Below, one piece after another: positions 48,401 to 57,854 of a stretch of 64,000 nucleotides of DNA. This stretch comes from Bufo bufo. Its lineage: Eukaryota; Chordata; Amphibia; Anura; Bufonidae. Under the pieces are notes generated by a model. It was not told the origin of the DNA, made no database searches, and saw only the letters and a list, made by a program, of their open reading frames with translations. Location of the stretch: assembly GCF_905171765.1 (NCBI RefSeq), contig NC_053392.1, positions 342,085,010 through 342,149,009 of the forward strand. The letters are read 5' to 3'. Position 1 is the first letter of the stretch. Each line of letters opens with the position of its first letter. The translations under genes and the position numbers were made by a program.

Positions 48401-49560
48401 TGGAACCTCTCTCCTCTGTTTGGGTGAAGGGGTCAAAGTAACTAAATGGTGGCTTCTCCTGTGGTGGCTATTATGATGCCAGAATATGTGCTGTGAGGCC
48501 TCTCTCCTCTTCCTGGGTGCAGGGGTCAAAGTAACTCAATGGTGGCTTCTCCTGTGGTGGCTGATATGATGCCAGAATATGTGCTGTGGTGCCTCTCTCC
48601 TCTTCCTGGGTGCGGGGGTCAAAGTAACTCAATGGTGGCTTCTCCTGTGGTGGCTGATATGATGCCAGAATATGTGCTGTGGTGCCTCTCTCCTCTTCCT
48701 GGGTGCGGGGGTCAAAGTAACTCAATGGTGGCTTCTCCTGTGGTGGCTGATATGATGCCAGAATATGTGCTGTGGTGCCTCTCTCCTCTTCCTGGGTGCA
48801 GGGGTCAAAGTAACTAAATGGTGGCTTCTCCTGTGGTGGTTGATATGATGCCTGATTCTCTGCTGTGAAACCTCTCTCCTCCATCTGGGTGTAGGGGTCA
48901 AAGTCTTTCAAAGTCGCCTTCTCCTGTGCTGATTGATATAAAGCTGATGGTTGTGCCATCTGACATGGTTGCCAGGGTCTGATTCAATGGGGGCCTACTC
49001 CTGTGGTGGGTGATCTAAATGCCTGATTCTCTGCTGTGAAACCTCTCTCCTCCGTCTGGGTGTAGGGGTCAAAGTCTTTCAAAGTCGCCTTCTCCTGTGC
49101 TGATTGATATGAAGCTGATGGTTGTGCCATCTGACATGGTTGCCGGGGTCCCATTAAATTGGGGCCTACTCCTGTGGTGGGTGATCTAAATGCCTGATTC
49201 TCTGCTTTGAAACCTCTCTCCTCCGTCCGGGTGTAGGGGTCAAAGTCTGTCAAAGTCGCCTTCTCCTGTGCTGATTGATATAAAGCTTATGCTTGTGCCA
49301 TCTGACATGGTTGCCGGGGTCTGATTCAATGGTGGCCTACTCCTGTGGTGGGTGATCTAAATGCCTGATTCTCTGCTGTGTAACCTCTCTCCTCCGTCTG
49401 GGTGTAGGGGTCAAAGTAACTAAATGGTGGCCTACTCCTGTGGTGGGTGATATGATGCCTGGTTCTCTGCTGTGGGACCTCTCTCCTTTGTCTGGGTGCT
49501 GTGGTCAAAATAATAGTAAGTGACCTTCTCCATTGGTGGGTGACTTGAAGCCTGATTCTG
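45440..49560. repeat. 93-bp minisatellite of hAT-B, with higher-order repeats
   Basis: The basic unit is 93 bp with ggtggcttctcctgtggtgg, then gatgccagaatatgtgctgt and a cctctctcctcttcctgggt part. Variant units (catctgacatggttgcc; gatctaaatgcctgattctc) are interspersed. Two successive 806-bp blocks (47348-48153 and 48154-48959) are nearly identical, showing a late large duplication. Because 93 is a multiple of three, both strands keep long frames (such as 45570-46400 minus and 45950-46936 plus). I do not take these as genes. Confidence 0.95.
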
Positions 49561-49724
49561 TGCTATGGGACCTCACTCCAATTAATATTGTTTAATTTTT
49601 ATTTATTTTATGTTAACTCATCATTTCCCTATCTACATTTGTTTGCAGGGGATTTAACTACATTTTGCTGCCTTTTGCAGCCCTCTAGCCCTTTCCGGGT
49701 GTGTTTTACAGCCTTTTTAGTGCC

Positions 49725-49867
49725 CAAAAGTTCGGGTCCCCATTGACTTCTATGGGGTTCGGGTTCGGGATGAAGTTCGGGTCGAGATCGGATCCCGAAC
49801 CCAAACATTTTTCGAAAGTTCGGCCGAACTCGTCGAACCCGAACATCCAGGTGTTCGCTCAACTCTA
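49725..49867 (+). promoter_or_regulatory. Right end with clustered TTCGGG motifs
   Basis: At least seven TTCGGG/CCCGAA hexamers occur between 49728 and 49850, ending in the terminal repeat gttcgctcaactcta. The cluster mirrors that of the left end and is a candidate transposase-binding region. Confidence 0.6.
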
Positions 49868-50239
49868 GTTTACACGTGTTGATATTGACCTATATAAAAC
49901 ATAACGTTTATTTCCTTTAATAAAATGTTTCTACTCGTGACTAACATTTAAAATCCTCAGCTGTGTCTGTGAACTTAATACTTCAGTGGTGGTCACTGGT
50001 AATTGCACTGTACTTGTCACAGTGCAAGGCTAGCTAAGAGGCTCTCATGTGTTTCCTGCCTAACTGGCTCCCCTACTCTGTATGGTTATTGCCGTTTTTG
50101 TAATATGCTAAAACTGTTTTCTCAGCCCCCCTCTGAATAGTGAACATAGTAACTAAACAAATACATAGTAGCTAATTAGATGATGACGCCACCAGAGGGA
50201 GGTTTTAAAAGCTTGGGTCCCGCCCCTTTCACTAGCAGA

Positions 50240-50291
50240 CTGCCCGAACCCCTGAGGACGCCAAGTGTTTGGCGAAACATGTCAGGGGCAG
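50240..50291 (+). ncRNA. Hammerhead ribozyme motif, Penelope fragment
   Basis: Same architecture as at 37448: ctgcc (50240-50244) and ccc (50249-50251); CTGAGGA (50252-50258); extra C (50259); helix II GCCAA/TTGGC (50260-50264 and 50269-50273) with loop gtgt; GAAA (50274-50277); minimal helix III CATG (50278-50281); TC with the predicted cut after C50283; then gggg and cag (50285-50291), pairing back. The loop differs from the 37-kb copy while helix II is kept and is one pair longer, which supports a folded RNA. Confidence 0.72.
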
Positions 50292-50409
50292 AGTGTGAAT
50301 AGTGTGTGTTTTTAGACAGCATGTGCCTGTGATCAGTGACTAGTGACCATCACGCAGATTACCTAGGATAGGGAGGCCCGCTAAGAGTGTACGCTCCATA
50401 GACTCCTAG

Positions 50410-51481
50410 TCCAAGCACACTGCGAGAAAACAGTGGGCATTGATGTCTGACCTCTGTGAGGTTTTATGCAACTTTGAGGAATCAACACAGATGGTGAGCG
50501 GCGATAACGCTATTATCAGCGTAACCATCCCACTTCTGTGTCTACTCAAACGCTGCTCACAATTAAGGCGGACGCTTTGCATGTGGAAGAGGTGGAAAAG
50601 GGTGAAGACAGTACACAGGGTGATAGCCAGACCACCCTCAGTTCGTCTTCTCAGCGCAAATTGGATGATGGGGAGGAGCAGGAGACGGTTGCTTCCGATA
50701 CAGAGGGTAGTATCCATTGAAGTTTTATTCCATCTGTTTAGTGTGGATGGGTAGAAGAGGAGGAAGAGGATGAGGAGATTGAGAGTCATCCTCCTGATGA
50801 GGACAGCGACGTCTTGTCTGTTGGGACTCTGGCACACATGGCTGACTTTATGTTAGGCTGCCTTTCCTATGACTCTCGCGTTGTACGCATTTTGGCCAAC
50901 ACCGATTACTGGTTGTTCACCCTTCTCGACCCCTGCTACAAAAAGAACTTCTCATTCCTGTGGTGGAGAGGATGAGCAAAATGGTGCAATACCAGAAGGC
51001 CCTTGTGGAACAATTGCTCCAAAAATTTCCAGCTGACAATGCTGGCTGCAGAGTACGTAGTTCCTTGGCCAATCGAGGAGGGGGGACGAGGGGAACACAC
51101 AGCAGTTTCAACAGAGGCAGGGCAACACTCTCCAAGGCCTGGGAGAGTTTTATGACATCTCGCCAGCACCCTCAACCTGATGTTCGGCCTAGTGTCACAA
51201 GGAGGGACCGTGTCAGCATCCTCAGTGATCTCTCTGTGCCTTACAACTATTGGGTGTCCAAGCTGGACACGTGGCACAAACTGGCGCTCTACACATTGGA
51301 GGTGCTGGCCTGTCCTGCTGCCAGCGTTTTGTCAGAGCGTGTATTTAGTGCTGCTGGGGGCATAATAACCGATAAGCGCATCTGCCTGTCAACTGAAAAT
51401 GCTGACCGGTTGACTCTTATAAAAATGAACAAGGCCTGGATTGCCCCTGACTTCTCTACTCCACCAGAGGAAAGCGGCTGA
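50410..51481 (+). pseudogene. hAT-A transposase, C-terminal part
   Basis: Resumes with MSDLCEVLCNFEESTQMVSG (hAT-B: MRDLCALLRCFEYSTNMASG). It passes through the acidic insertion with frameshifts (50570-50950) and ends with the dimerisation domain: NYWVSKLDTWHKLALY, then CPAASVLSERVFSAAGG and LTLIKMNKAWIAPDF, at a stop near 51479. It is the best preserved part. At least two frameshifts are needed to connect the pieces. Confidence 0.9.
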
Positions 51482-51604
51482 ACATAAAGGCACTCTAAGG
51501 CCTCACGCACACAAACGGGTTCCGTAGTTCCGTGATCCGTGTCCGTTTTTTCTTCCGTGGGTCTTCCTTGATTTTTGGAGGATCCACGGACATGAAGGAA
51601 AAAG

Positions 51605-52249
51605 TGTCACTACCAGAGCTTTGGGACGTTCTCACAGCTCTGTTTCTCCACCCCTGTGATGATGTCACTACTAGAGCTGGGAGGAGTTCTCACTACTCTG
51701 TTTACTTTTGGTTTCTTTCACCACAGCTGTCCTTCATGTGTTTGATTTCCCTCTCTTTATATCACCCCTCCTCCTATGATAGGATGTGGATTATAGTTCT
51801 CACTTCAGTTGTAGCTCTGGCTTTAGTTTCTTCACTTGTAGCTATCAGTTCACTGGACCTGTGTTCTGCTGCAGCTAGCACTCCGGATATTGCCAGCCTG
51901 TCCTTGGATCCGTCTTCTCTGCGGCTGCAACATCTTCAGCTAAGTGTGCAGACATTGTTGTGTTCCTGTTTATTTTCTGACTGGATCTGAGGTGGCCACG
52001 GTTCCCTCCATATACTGAGTAGGGCACTGGTGGCCGTGCCCCTTCCACTATTGTAGGGGTTACAGGGGTCATTAGTCTTAGGCACGTGGGCATGCCTCGT
52101 TCCGCCATTTGGATCCGGGCATGTGCTTTAACAGAATAGGGAGAGCGTTGAGGGTCGGACAGGGGTCACCCTTTATCCTCCCTAGTTCTGGGTCCAGTCA
52201 GTAGCTCTGTACTGTGTATTACTATTGTTGCTCACATACACCCGTGACA
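51605..52249 (+). repeat. 5' LTR of chromovirus
   Basis: Starts TGTCACTACC and ends ACCCGTGACA. Contains TTTATATC (51756-51763) as TATA box and a predicted RNA start near 51784-51786. The short open frames inside are by-products. Confidence 0.97.
51756..51795 (+). promoter_or_regulatory. LTR TATA box and predicted start with self-primer
   Basis: TATAT at 51758-51762 places the RNA start about 25-30 bases downstream, near 51785. The bases gtggattata (51786-51795) are the exact complement of tataatccac (52251-52260), the expected primer-site position. This fits self-priming, in which the 5' end of the RNA folds back and is cut to serve as primer. Confidence 0.65.
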
Positions 52250-52260
52250 TTATAATCCAC
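52250..52260 (+). promoter_or_regulatory. Primer binding site, self-priming type
   Basis: The site lies directly after the LTR. It does not start with TGG as expected for a tRNA primer. Ten bases (52251-52260) are complementary to the start of the predicted transcript (51786-51795). Confidence 0.65.
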
Positions 52261-52280
52261 CAAAACCGTCCTTTTTTGAC

Positions 52281-53230
52281 ATGGATCCGCTTTCTGACCT
52301 GGTTGACCGCATGCAGGGTCTTTCTTTGGAAGTAGCGGATCTCCGTCAATCTATGACCCAGCTTCAAGCATTGGGCCCTGCTCCGGCTCATGGAGTCTGT
52401 TGCGAGCCCAAGGTCTCACTTCCGGAGACGTTCTCCGGGGGCAGTGAGAATTTTGTTCGTTTCAGAGAGGCATGCAAACTCCATTTTTGCTTGTGTCCTC
52501 ACTCTTCTGGTAATCAAGAGCAGAGGGTGAGGATTGTCATCTCCCTGCTCAGGGGTAATGCTCAGACTTGGGCTTTTTCGCTGCCATCAGGGGATCCCTC
52601 CCTTCGATCCGTGGAGGGATTTTTTGTGGCCCTGGGGCAGATTTATGATGACCCGGATCGTGTTGCTCTGGCCTAATCTAACCTACGTGTTTTATGCCAG
52701 AACAAACGGTCTGCGGAGCTTTATTGTTCTGAATTTCGGAGATGGGCAGCTGATTCGGGTTGGAATGATGCTGCACTCCGGAGTCAGTTCTGTCATGGTC
52801 TCTCGGAGAGATTAAAAGATGCGTTGGCTTTCCATGAGAGACCAACGTCCTTAGAGTCTGCCATGTCATTGGCGGTACGCCTTGACAGGCGTCTAAGAGA
52901 AAGAAACGAGACCTCTCTGTCCAGCCATTGTCAGTCTAGGGGCAGTGGTGCGGACTCATTCAGTGTGCAGGGGCCTCATCCTGTCTCGCTCCCCTCTGAG
53001 GAGGAGCCCATGCAGCTAGGTCGACTTGCCCCTGATAAAAGAGGATTTAGTCCTCAGAGTATGGTCTGTTTTTGTTGTGGGGGCATAGGTCATTTGGCAA
53101 ATGTTTGTCCGTCTAGGAGATTCTTGAACCGTACTAAGAGCGATAATAAGAGAAAAATCTCAAAAGGTAAATCATCAAGTTCTGCTTCATCTGCTACTTT
53201 GGGCAAAGTTGATGTAGGATTTGATGCTTT
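52281..53230 (+). pseudogene. Chromovirus gag part, one stop codon
   Basis: The gag-pol frame starts at ATG 52281 (MDPLSDLVDRMQGLSLEV, a leucine-rich start that may form a coiled coil). The capsid-like part includes FSGGSENFVRFREA. A TAA at 52674-52676 interrupts it at codon 132, in mid-capsid; the frame continues open without a shift. A CCHC zinc knuckle (CFCCGGIGHLANVC, about 53067-53108) marks the nucleocapsid part. Gag would build the particle that holds the RNA. The stop is too early in gag to be a programmed gag-pol readthrough site, so it is probably a mutation. Confidence 0.9.
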
Positions 53231-56200
53231 TCCTCTGACCTGCAGTTCCCGTTTTCTCCTGTCTGCCAGGGTGGCGCTAGAGAGAAAAGTCATTTCTTGT
53301 GAGATTTTTGTCGATAGTGGAGCGGCCGTCAATCTTATTGACACTCAATTTGTAGCCATGCATGGTTTTCAGGTTTGCACATTAGATAAAGATATACCTG
53401 TTTTTGCTATTGACTCTGCTCCACTCTCACAGAGATCTCTGAAGGGCATTGTTCACAATATCCGGCTAGCTGTAGGTGACACTCATGTGGAGGATATATC
53501 TTGTTTTGTCCTTAACGGATTGCCGTCTCCTCTAGTTTTGGGGTTACCCTGGCTCACTAGACATAACCCCACTATTGATTGGCAAGGAAGGCAAATAAAT
53601 GAGTGGAGTGACTTTTGTAGAGAGAATTGTCTCACAGCGACTTTTGCAGAGGTGTCTACTAAAACGGTGCCATCATTTCTCTCTGATTTCTCGGACGTGT
53701 TTTCCGAGAGCGGTGTTCAGGAGCTACCTCCTCACCGGGAGTTTGACTGTCCCATTAACCTCATTCCCGGCGCCAAGCTGCCAAAAGCACGCCTCTACAA
53801 TCTCTCACAACCGGAAAGAATCGCTATGCGAACTTACATCTCCGAGAGTCTCGAAAAGGGGCATATTCGTCCCTCAAAGTCACCTGTGGCCGCGGGTTTT
53901 TTTTTTGTTAAAAAGAAAGATGGCTCTCTGAGACCTTGCCTAGATTTTAGGGAGCTGAACCGTATCACGATTCGCGATCCCTATCCCCTTCCTCTGATCC
54001 CGGACCTCTTCAATCAAATTGTTGGGGCCAAGGTGTTTTCCAAATTGGATTTGAGAGGCGCGTACAACCTGGTCAGGGTCAGAGAGGGGGATGAATGGAA
54101 AACGGCCTTTAATACCCCTGACGGGCATTTCGAGAATCTCGTTATGCCTTTCGGCCTGATGAATGCTCCGGCCGTCTTTCAGCATTTTGTTAATAGTATT
54201 TTCTATCATTTAATGGGGAAATTTGTATTGGTGTATCTTGATGATATTTTGATTTTTTCCCCTGATGTTCAGACCCATCAGGATCATCTTTTTCAGGTTC
54301 TGCAGATTCTGCGGGAAAATAAATTGTACGCCAAGCTGGAGAAATGTCTTTTTATGGTATCAGAGATTCAATTTCTGGGTTTTCTCCTCTCTGCTTCTGG
54401 TTTTCGCATGGATCCCGAGAAGGTCCGTGCTGTACTTGAGTGGGAGCTTCCTGAGAATCAGAAGGCATTGATGCGCTTTCTGGGTTTTGCGAACTATTAC
54501 AGAAAGTTCATTTTGAATTATTCCTCTGTTGTCAAACCCCTCACTGACATGACAAAAAAGGGGGCGGATTTTTCCTCTTGGTCGGAGGAGGCGCTTGCAG
54601 CCTTTTCTAAGATTAAAGAGAATTTTGCGTCTGCTCCCGTCTTGGTGCATCCCGATGTTTCCTTACCCTTTATTGTTGAGGTGGATGCTTCCGAGGTGGG
54701 TGTGGGTGCGGTTTTGTCCCAGGGCCCTTCCCCTGCCAAGTGGCGACCCTGTGCCTTTTTCTCTAAAAAACTCTCCCCGGCAGAGAGAAACTATGATGTG
54801 GGAGATAGGGAGTTGTTGGCCATCAAGTTGGCTTTCGAGGAATGGCGCCATTGGTTGGAGGGGGCCAGGCACCCTATCACCGTTTTTACCGACCATAAGA
54901 ATCTGGCATACTTGGAGTCGGCCAGGCGTATGAATCCGAGACAGGCCAGATGGTCTCTGTTCTTCTCCAGATTCAATTTTGTTGTTACATTCCGACCTGG
55001 GATAAAAAATGTGAAGGCTGATGCTCTCTCTCGCTGTTTTCCGGGAGGAGGAAACTCCGAGGACCCGGGTCCCATTTTGGCGGAGGGGGTAGTTGTTTCT
55101 GTTCTATATTCCGATTTGGAGGCCGAGGTCCAGGCTGCCCAGACTGAGACACCTGCCCGTTGTCCTTCTGGGAAGTTGTTCGTGCCTCCTGAGCTACGTC
55201 ACAAACTCTTTAAGGAGCATCATGATACGGTTCTTGCTGGTCACCCCGGGAGTAGAGCCACGGTGGATCTCATTGCTCGGAGATTTTGGTGGCCGGCTCT
55301 TCGTAAGTCGGTGGAGGGTTTTGTGGCTGCTTGTGAGACGTGCGCTCGCGCTAAGGTCCCTCGTTCACGGCCTTAAGGTTCCCTTCTCCCGTTACCCATT
55401 TCTTCCCGTCCTTGGACACACCTGTCCATGGACTTTATCACGGATCTTCCTCGTTCCTCGGGGAAGTCGGTGATCCTGGTGGTGGTGGACCGTTTTAGCA
55501 AGATGGCTCATTTCGTACCTTTCCCTGGTTTACCCAATGCTAAAACGTTGGCGCAAGCTTTTGTCGACCATATTGTTAAATTGCACGGCATTCCCTCTGA
55601 TATTGTTTCCGACAGAGGCACGCAGTTTGTGTCCAGGTTCTGGAAGGCTTTCTGTTCTCGCCTGGGGGTTCGGCTGTCCTTCTCTTCTGCTTTTCATCCG
55701 CAGTCGAATGGTCAGACTGAGCGCCTCAATCAGAATCTGGAGACATATTTGCGCTGTTTTGTGGCAGAGAACCAGGAGGATTGGTGTTCATTTCTCCCTC
55801 TTGCTGAGTTTGCTCTGAACAACCGTCGTCAGGAATCTTCTGATAAGTCACCATTCTTTGGTGCATATGGGTTCCATCCGCAGTTTGGGACATTCTCGGG
55901 AGGGGCTCTTTCTCGTTTACCTGAGGAGGAGAGATTTTCCTCGTCTTTGTCTACCATTTGGCAAAAGATTCAGAGTAATCTTAAAAAGATGAGTGAGAGG
56001 TATAAGTGTGTGGCTGATAAGAGACGTGTGCCTGGTCCGGACCTGAATGTGGGTGATCTGGTGTGGTTGTCTACTAGAAACATTAAGTTGAAGGTTCCCT
56101 CCTGGAAATTGGGTCCCAAGTTTATTGGGCCTTATAAAATCTTGTCAGTCATCAATCCTGTTGCCTTCCGTCTTGATCTTCCACGGGTTTGGAAGATACA

Positions 56201-56558
56201 TAATGTATTTCACAGATCTCTCTTAAAACCATATGTCCAGCCCACGGTGCCCTCCTCTTTGCCTCCTCCTCCGATTTTGGTTGATGGCAATCTGGAGTTT
56301 GAGGTTTCCAGAATTGTGGACTCTCGCATGGTCCGCGGTTCTCTTCAGTACCTCGTTCATTGGAAGGGTTATGGTCCTGAGGAGAGGATGTGGGTTCCGG
56401 TGTCGGAAATTAAAGCCACTCGCCTCATCAGGGCATTTCATAGGGCTCATCCTGAGAAGGTGGGTCCTGGGTGTCCGGAGACCACCCGTAGAGGGGGGGG
56501 TACTGTCACTACCAGAGCTTTGGGACGTTCTCACAGCTCTGTTTCTCCACCCCTGTGA
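53231..56558 (+). pseudogene. Chromovirus pol part, one stop codon
   Basis: Same frame as gag. Protease: FVDSGAAVNLID (Asp near 53313). Reverse transcriptase: from about 53800, with the YLDDILIF active site near 54234. RNase H: VEVDASEVGVGAV (54680 on), then FTDHKNLAYL. Integrase: HHCC finger (HH at 55218, CETC at 55332), then a TAA stop at 55374-55376. Beyond it come MDFITDLPRS with the first Asp (55431), SDRGTQF with the second (55611), and QTERLN with the Glu (55719), a DX35E spacing. A chromodomain (VHWKGYGPEERMWVP, about 56360-56400) ends the protein and probably steers integration to modified histones. The stop splits the integrase finger from its core. Confidence 0.95.
56489..56503 (+). 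promoter_or_regulatory. Polypurine tract
   Basis: tagagggggggg followed by tac, directly before the 3' LTR at 56504. It would prime plus-strand DNA synthesis in the element's replication. Confidence 0.85.
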
Positions 56559-57150
56559 TGATGTCACTACTAGAGCTGGGAGGAGTTCTCACTACTCTGT
56601 TTACTTTTGGTTTCTTTCACCACAGCTGTCCTTCATGTGTTTGTTTTCCCTCTCTCTTTATATCACCCCTCCTCCTATGATAGGATGTGGATTATAGTTC
56701 TCACTTCAGTTGTAGCTCTGGCTTTAGTTTCTTCACTTGTAGCTATCAGTTCACTGGACCTGTGTTCTGCTGCAGCTAGCACTCCGGATATTGCCAGCCT
56801 GTCCTTGGATCCGTCTTCTCTGCGGCTGCAACATCTTCAGCTAAGTGTGCAGACATTGTTGTGTTCCTGTTTATTTTCTGACTGGATCTGAGGTGGCCAC
56901 GGTTCCCTCCATATACTGAGTAGGGCACTGGTGGCCGTGCCCCTTCCACTATTGTAGGGGTTACAGGGGTCATTAGTCTTAGGCACGTGGGCATGCCTCG
57001 TTCCGCCATTTGGATCCGGGCATGTGCTTTAGCAGAATAGGGAGAGCGTTGAGGGTCGGACAGGGGTCACCCTTTATCCTCCCTAGTTCTGGGTCCAGTC
57101 AGTAGCTCTGTACTGTGTATTACTATTGTTGCTCACATACACCCGTGACA
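56504..57150 (+). repeat. 3' LTR of chromovirus
   Basis: Copy of the 5' LTR. Visible differences are one A/T change, one A/G change and an extra TC in a CT tract. Confidence 0.97.
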
Positions 57151-57854
57151 AAAAGTTATTTTGGTGTCCGCCTGGCTGCACCTGAGCGGTTAATTGTGCG
57201 GATCACAGCCCCCTGTAAGAGATCGGGTGCTGCCAGGAAGCAGGGGGCAGTTATGTCCACAGTTCTTAGTATATTCTAACTTGAAGCGTCCCCATCACCA
57301 TGGGATCGCCTCTGTGTTAGAATATACTGTCGGATCTGAGTTTTTACGATGTGAAAACTCAGATCTGAAAAAGCTCTATGCAGACGGATCTGCGGATCCG
57401 TCTGTGCGAAAGTAGACTATGGACACGGATCACGGACGCGGATAACAATCTTGTGTGCATCTGTGTTTTTTCACAGACCCATTGACTTGAATGGGTCCGC
57501 GAACCGTTGTCTTTTAAAAAAATAGGACAGGTTATATTTTTTTGACGGACAGGAAACACGGATCACGGACGCAGATGAACAATGGTGCATTTTCCTAGTT
57601 TTCAACGGACCCATTGAAAGTCAATGGGTCCGCAGAAAATCACGGAAAACGGAACAACGGACACGGATGCACACAACGGTCGTGTGCATGAGGCCTAAAT
57701 GTGGCTTTTATGGTGTATTGAATATACTGTATTCCCATGCACCCCTTCCACCACTAAAAAGGGTATATGGTTCAATCTCCCTTTTCTCGTCCTCCTCCTC
57801 CATCATATCAACATGCTTATTAGGCTGCCTTTGCTCCTAATGTTTTAGAGGGTC

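Larger units (their letters stand above)
38582..49867 (+). mobile_element. hAT-B: 11.3-kb hAT transposon with open transposase
   Basis: A perfect 8-bp duplication, gtttacac, flanks the element (38574-38581 and 49868-49875). The ends are TAGTGTTGAGCGAAC on the left and the complement of gttcgctcaactcta on the right, differing at one base. In order: subterminal TTCGGG motifs, CCAAT/TATA promoter (38810-38872), 227-bp array (39400-41727), transposase ORF (41778-45164), 93-bp array (45440-49560), and right subterminal motifs. The perfect duplication and unbroken ORF suggest a recent insertion. It lies inside a Penelope-like fragment, inside hAT-A. Confidence 0.95.
38490..50410 (+). mobile_element. 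Penelope-like fragment hosting hAT-B
   Basis: Between the third and fourth parts of the hAT-A transposase lies non-hAT sequence. The right portion (49876-50410) contains a hammerhead motif nearly the same as in the element at 32-38 kb, within a similar pLTR-like setting (ggtcccgcccctttcac, then actgcccgaaccc). The left portion is only 92 bp (38490-38581) before hAT-B begins. No reverse transcriptase remains. The limits are inferred from where hAT-A coding stops and resumes. Confidence 0.5.
51605..57150 (+). mobile_element. Ty3/gypsy chromovirus with near-identical LTRs
   Basis: LTRs at 51605-52249 and 56504-57150 are bounded by the perfect 5-bp duplication aaaag (51600-51604 and 57151-57155). 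The interior carries one gag-pol frame with protease, reverse transcriptase, RNase H, integrase and a terminal chromodomain, interrupted by two stop codons. A polypurine tract precedes the right LTR. By eye the LTRs differ at about two bases plus one 2-bp length change, so the insertion is young. It lies inside a Harbinger-like MITE within hAT-A. Confidence 0.97.
51499..57695. mobile_element. Harbinger-like MITE split by the chromovirus
   Basis: Ends ggcctcacgcacac (51499) and the complement of gtgtgcatgaggcc (ending 57695) are inverted repeats. The 3-bp flank taa occurs on both sides (51496-51498 and 57696-57698), as expected of PIF/Harbinger transposition. Without the LTR element, about 650 bp remain, with many cggatc / gatccg palindromic pieces and no gene. 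Confidence 0.75.

Noticed and set aside
45302..49508. Many open frames of 60-328 codons over the 93-bp repeat
   Set aside because: Same cause: long frames on both strands, the products are only repeats of one unit, and no gene start or codon signal was seen.
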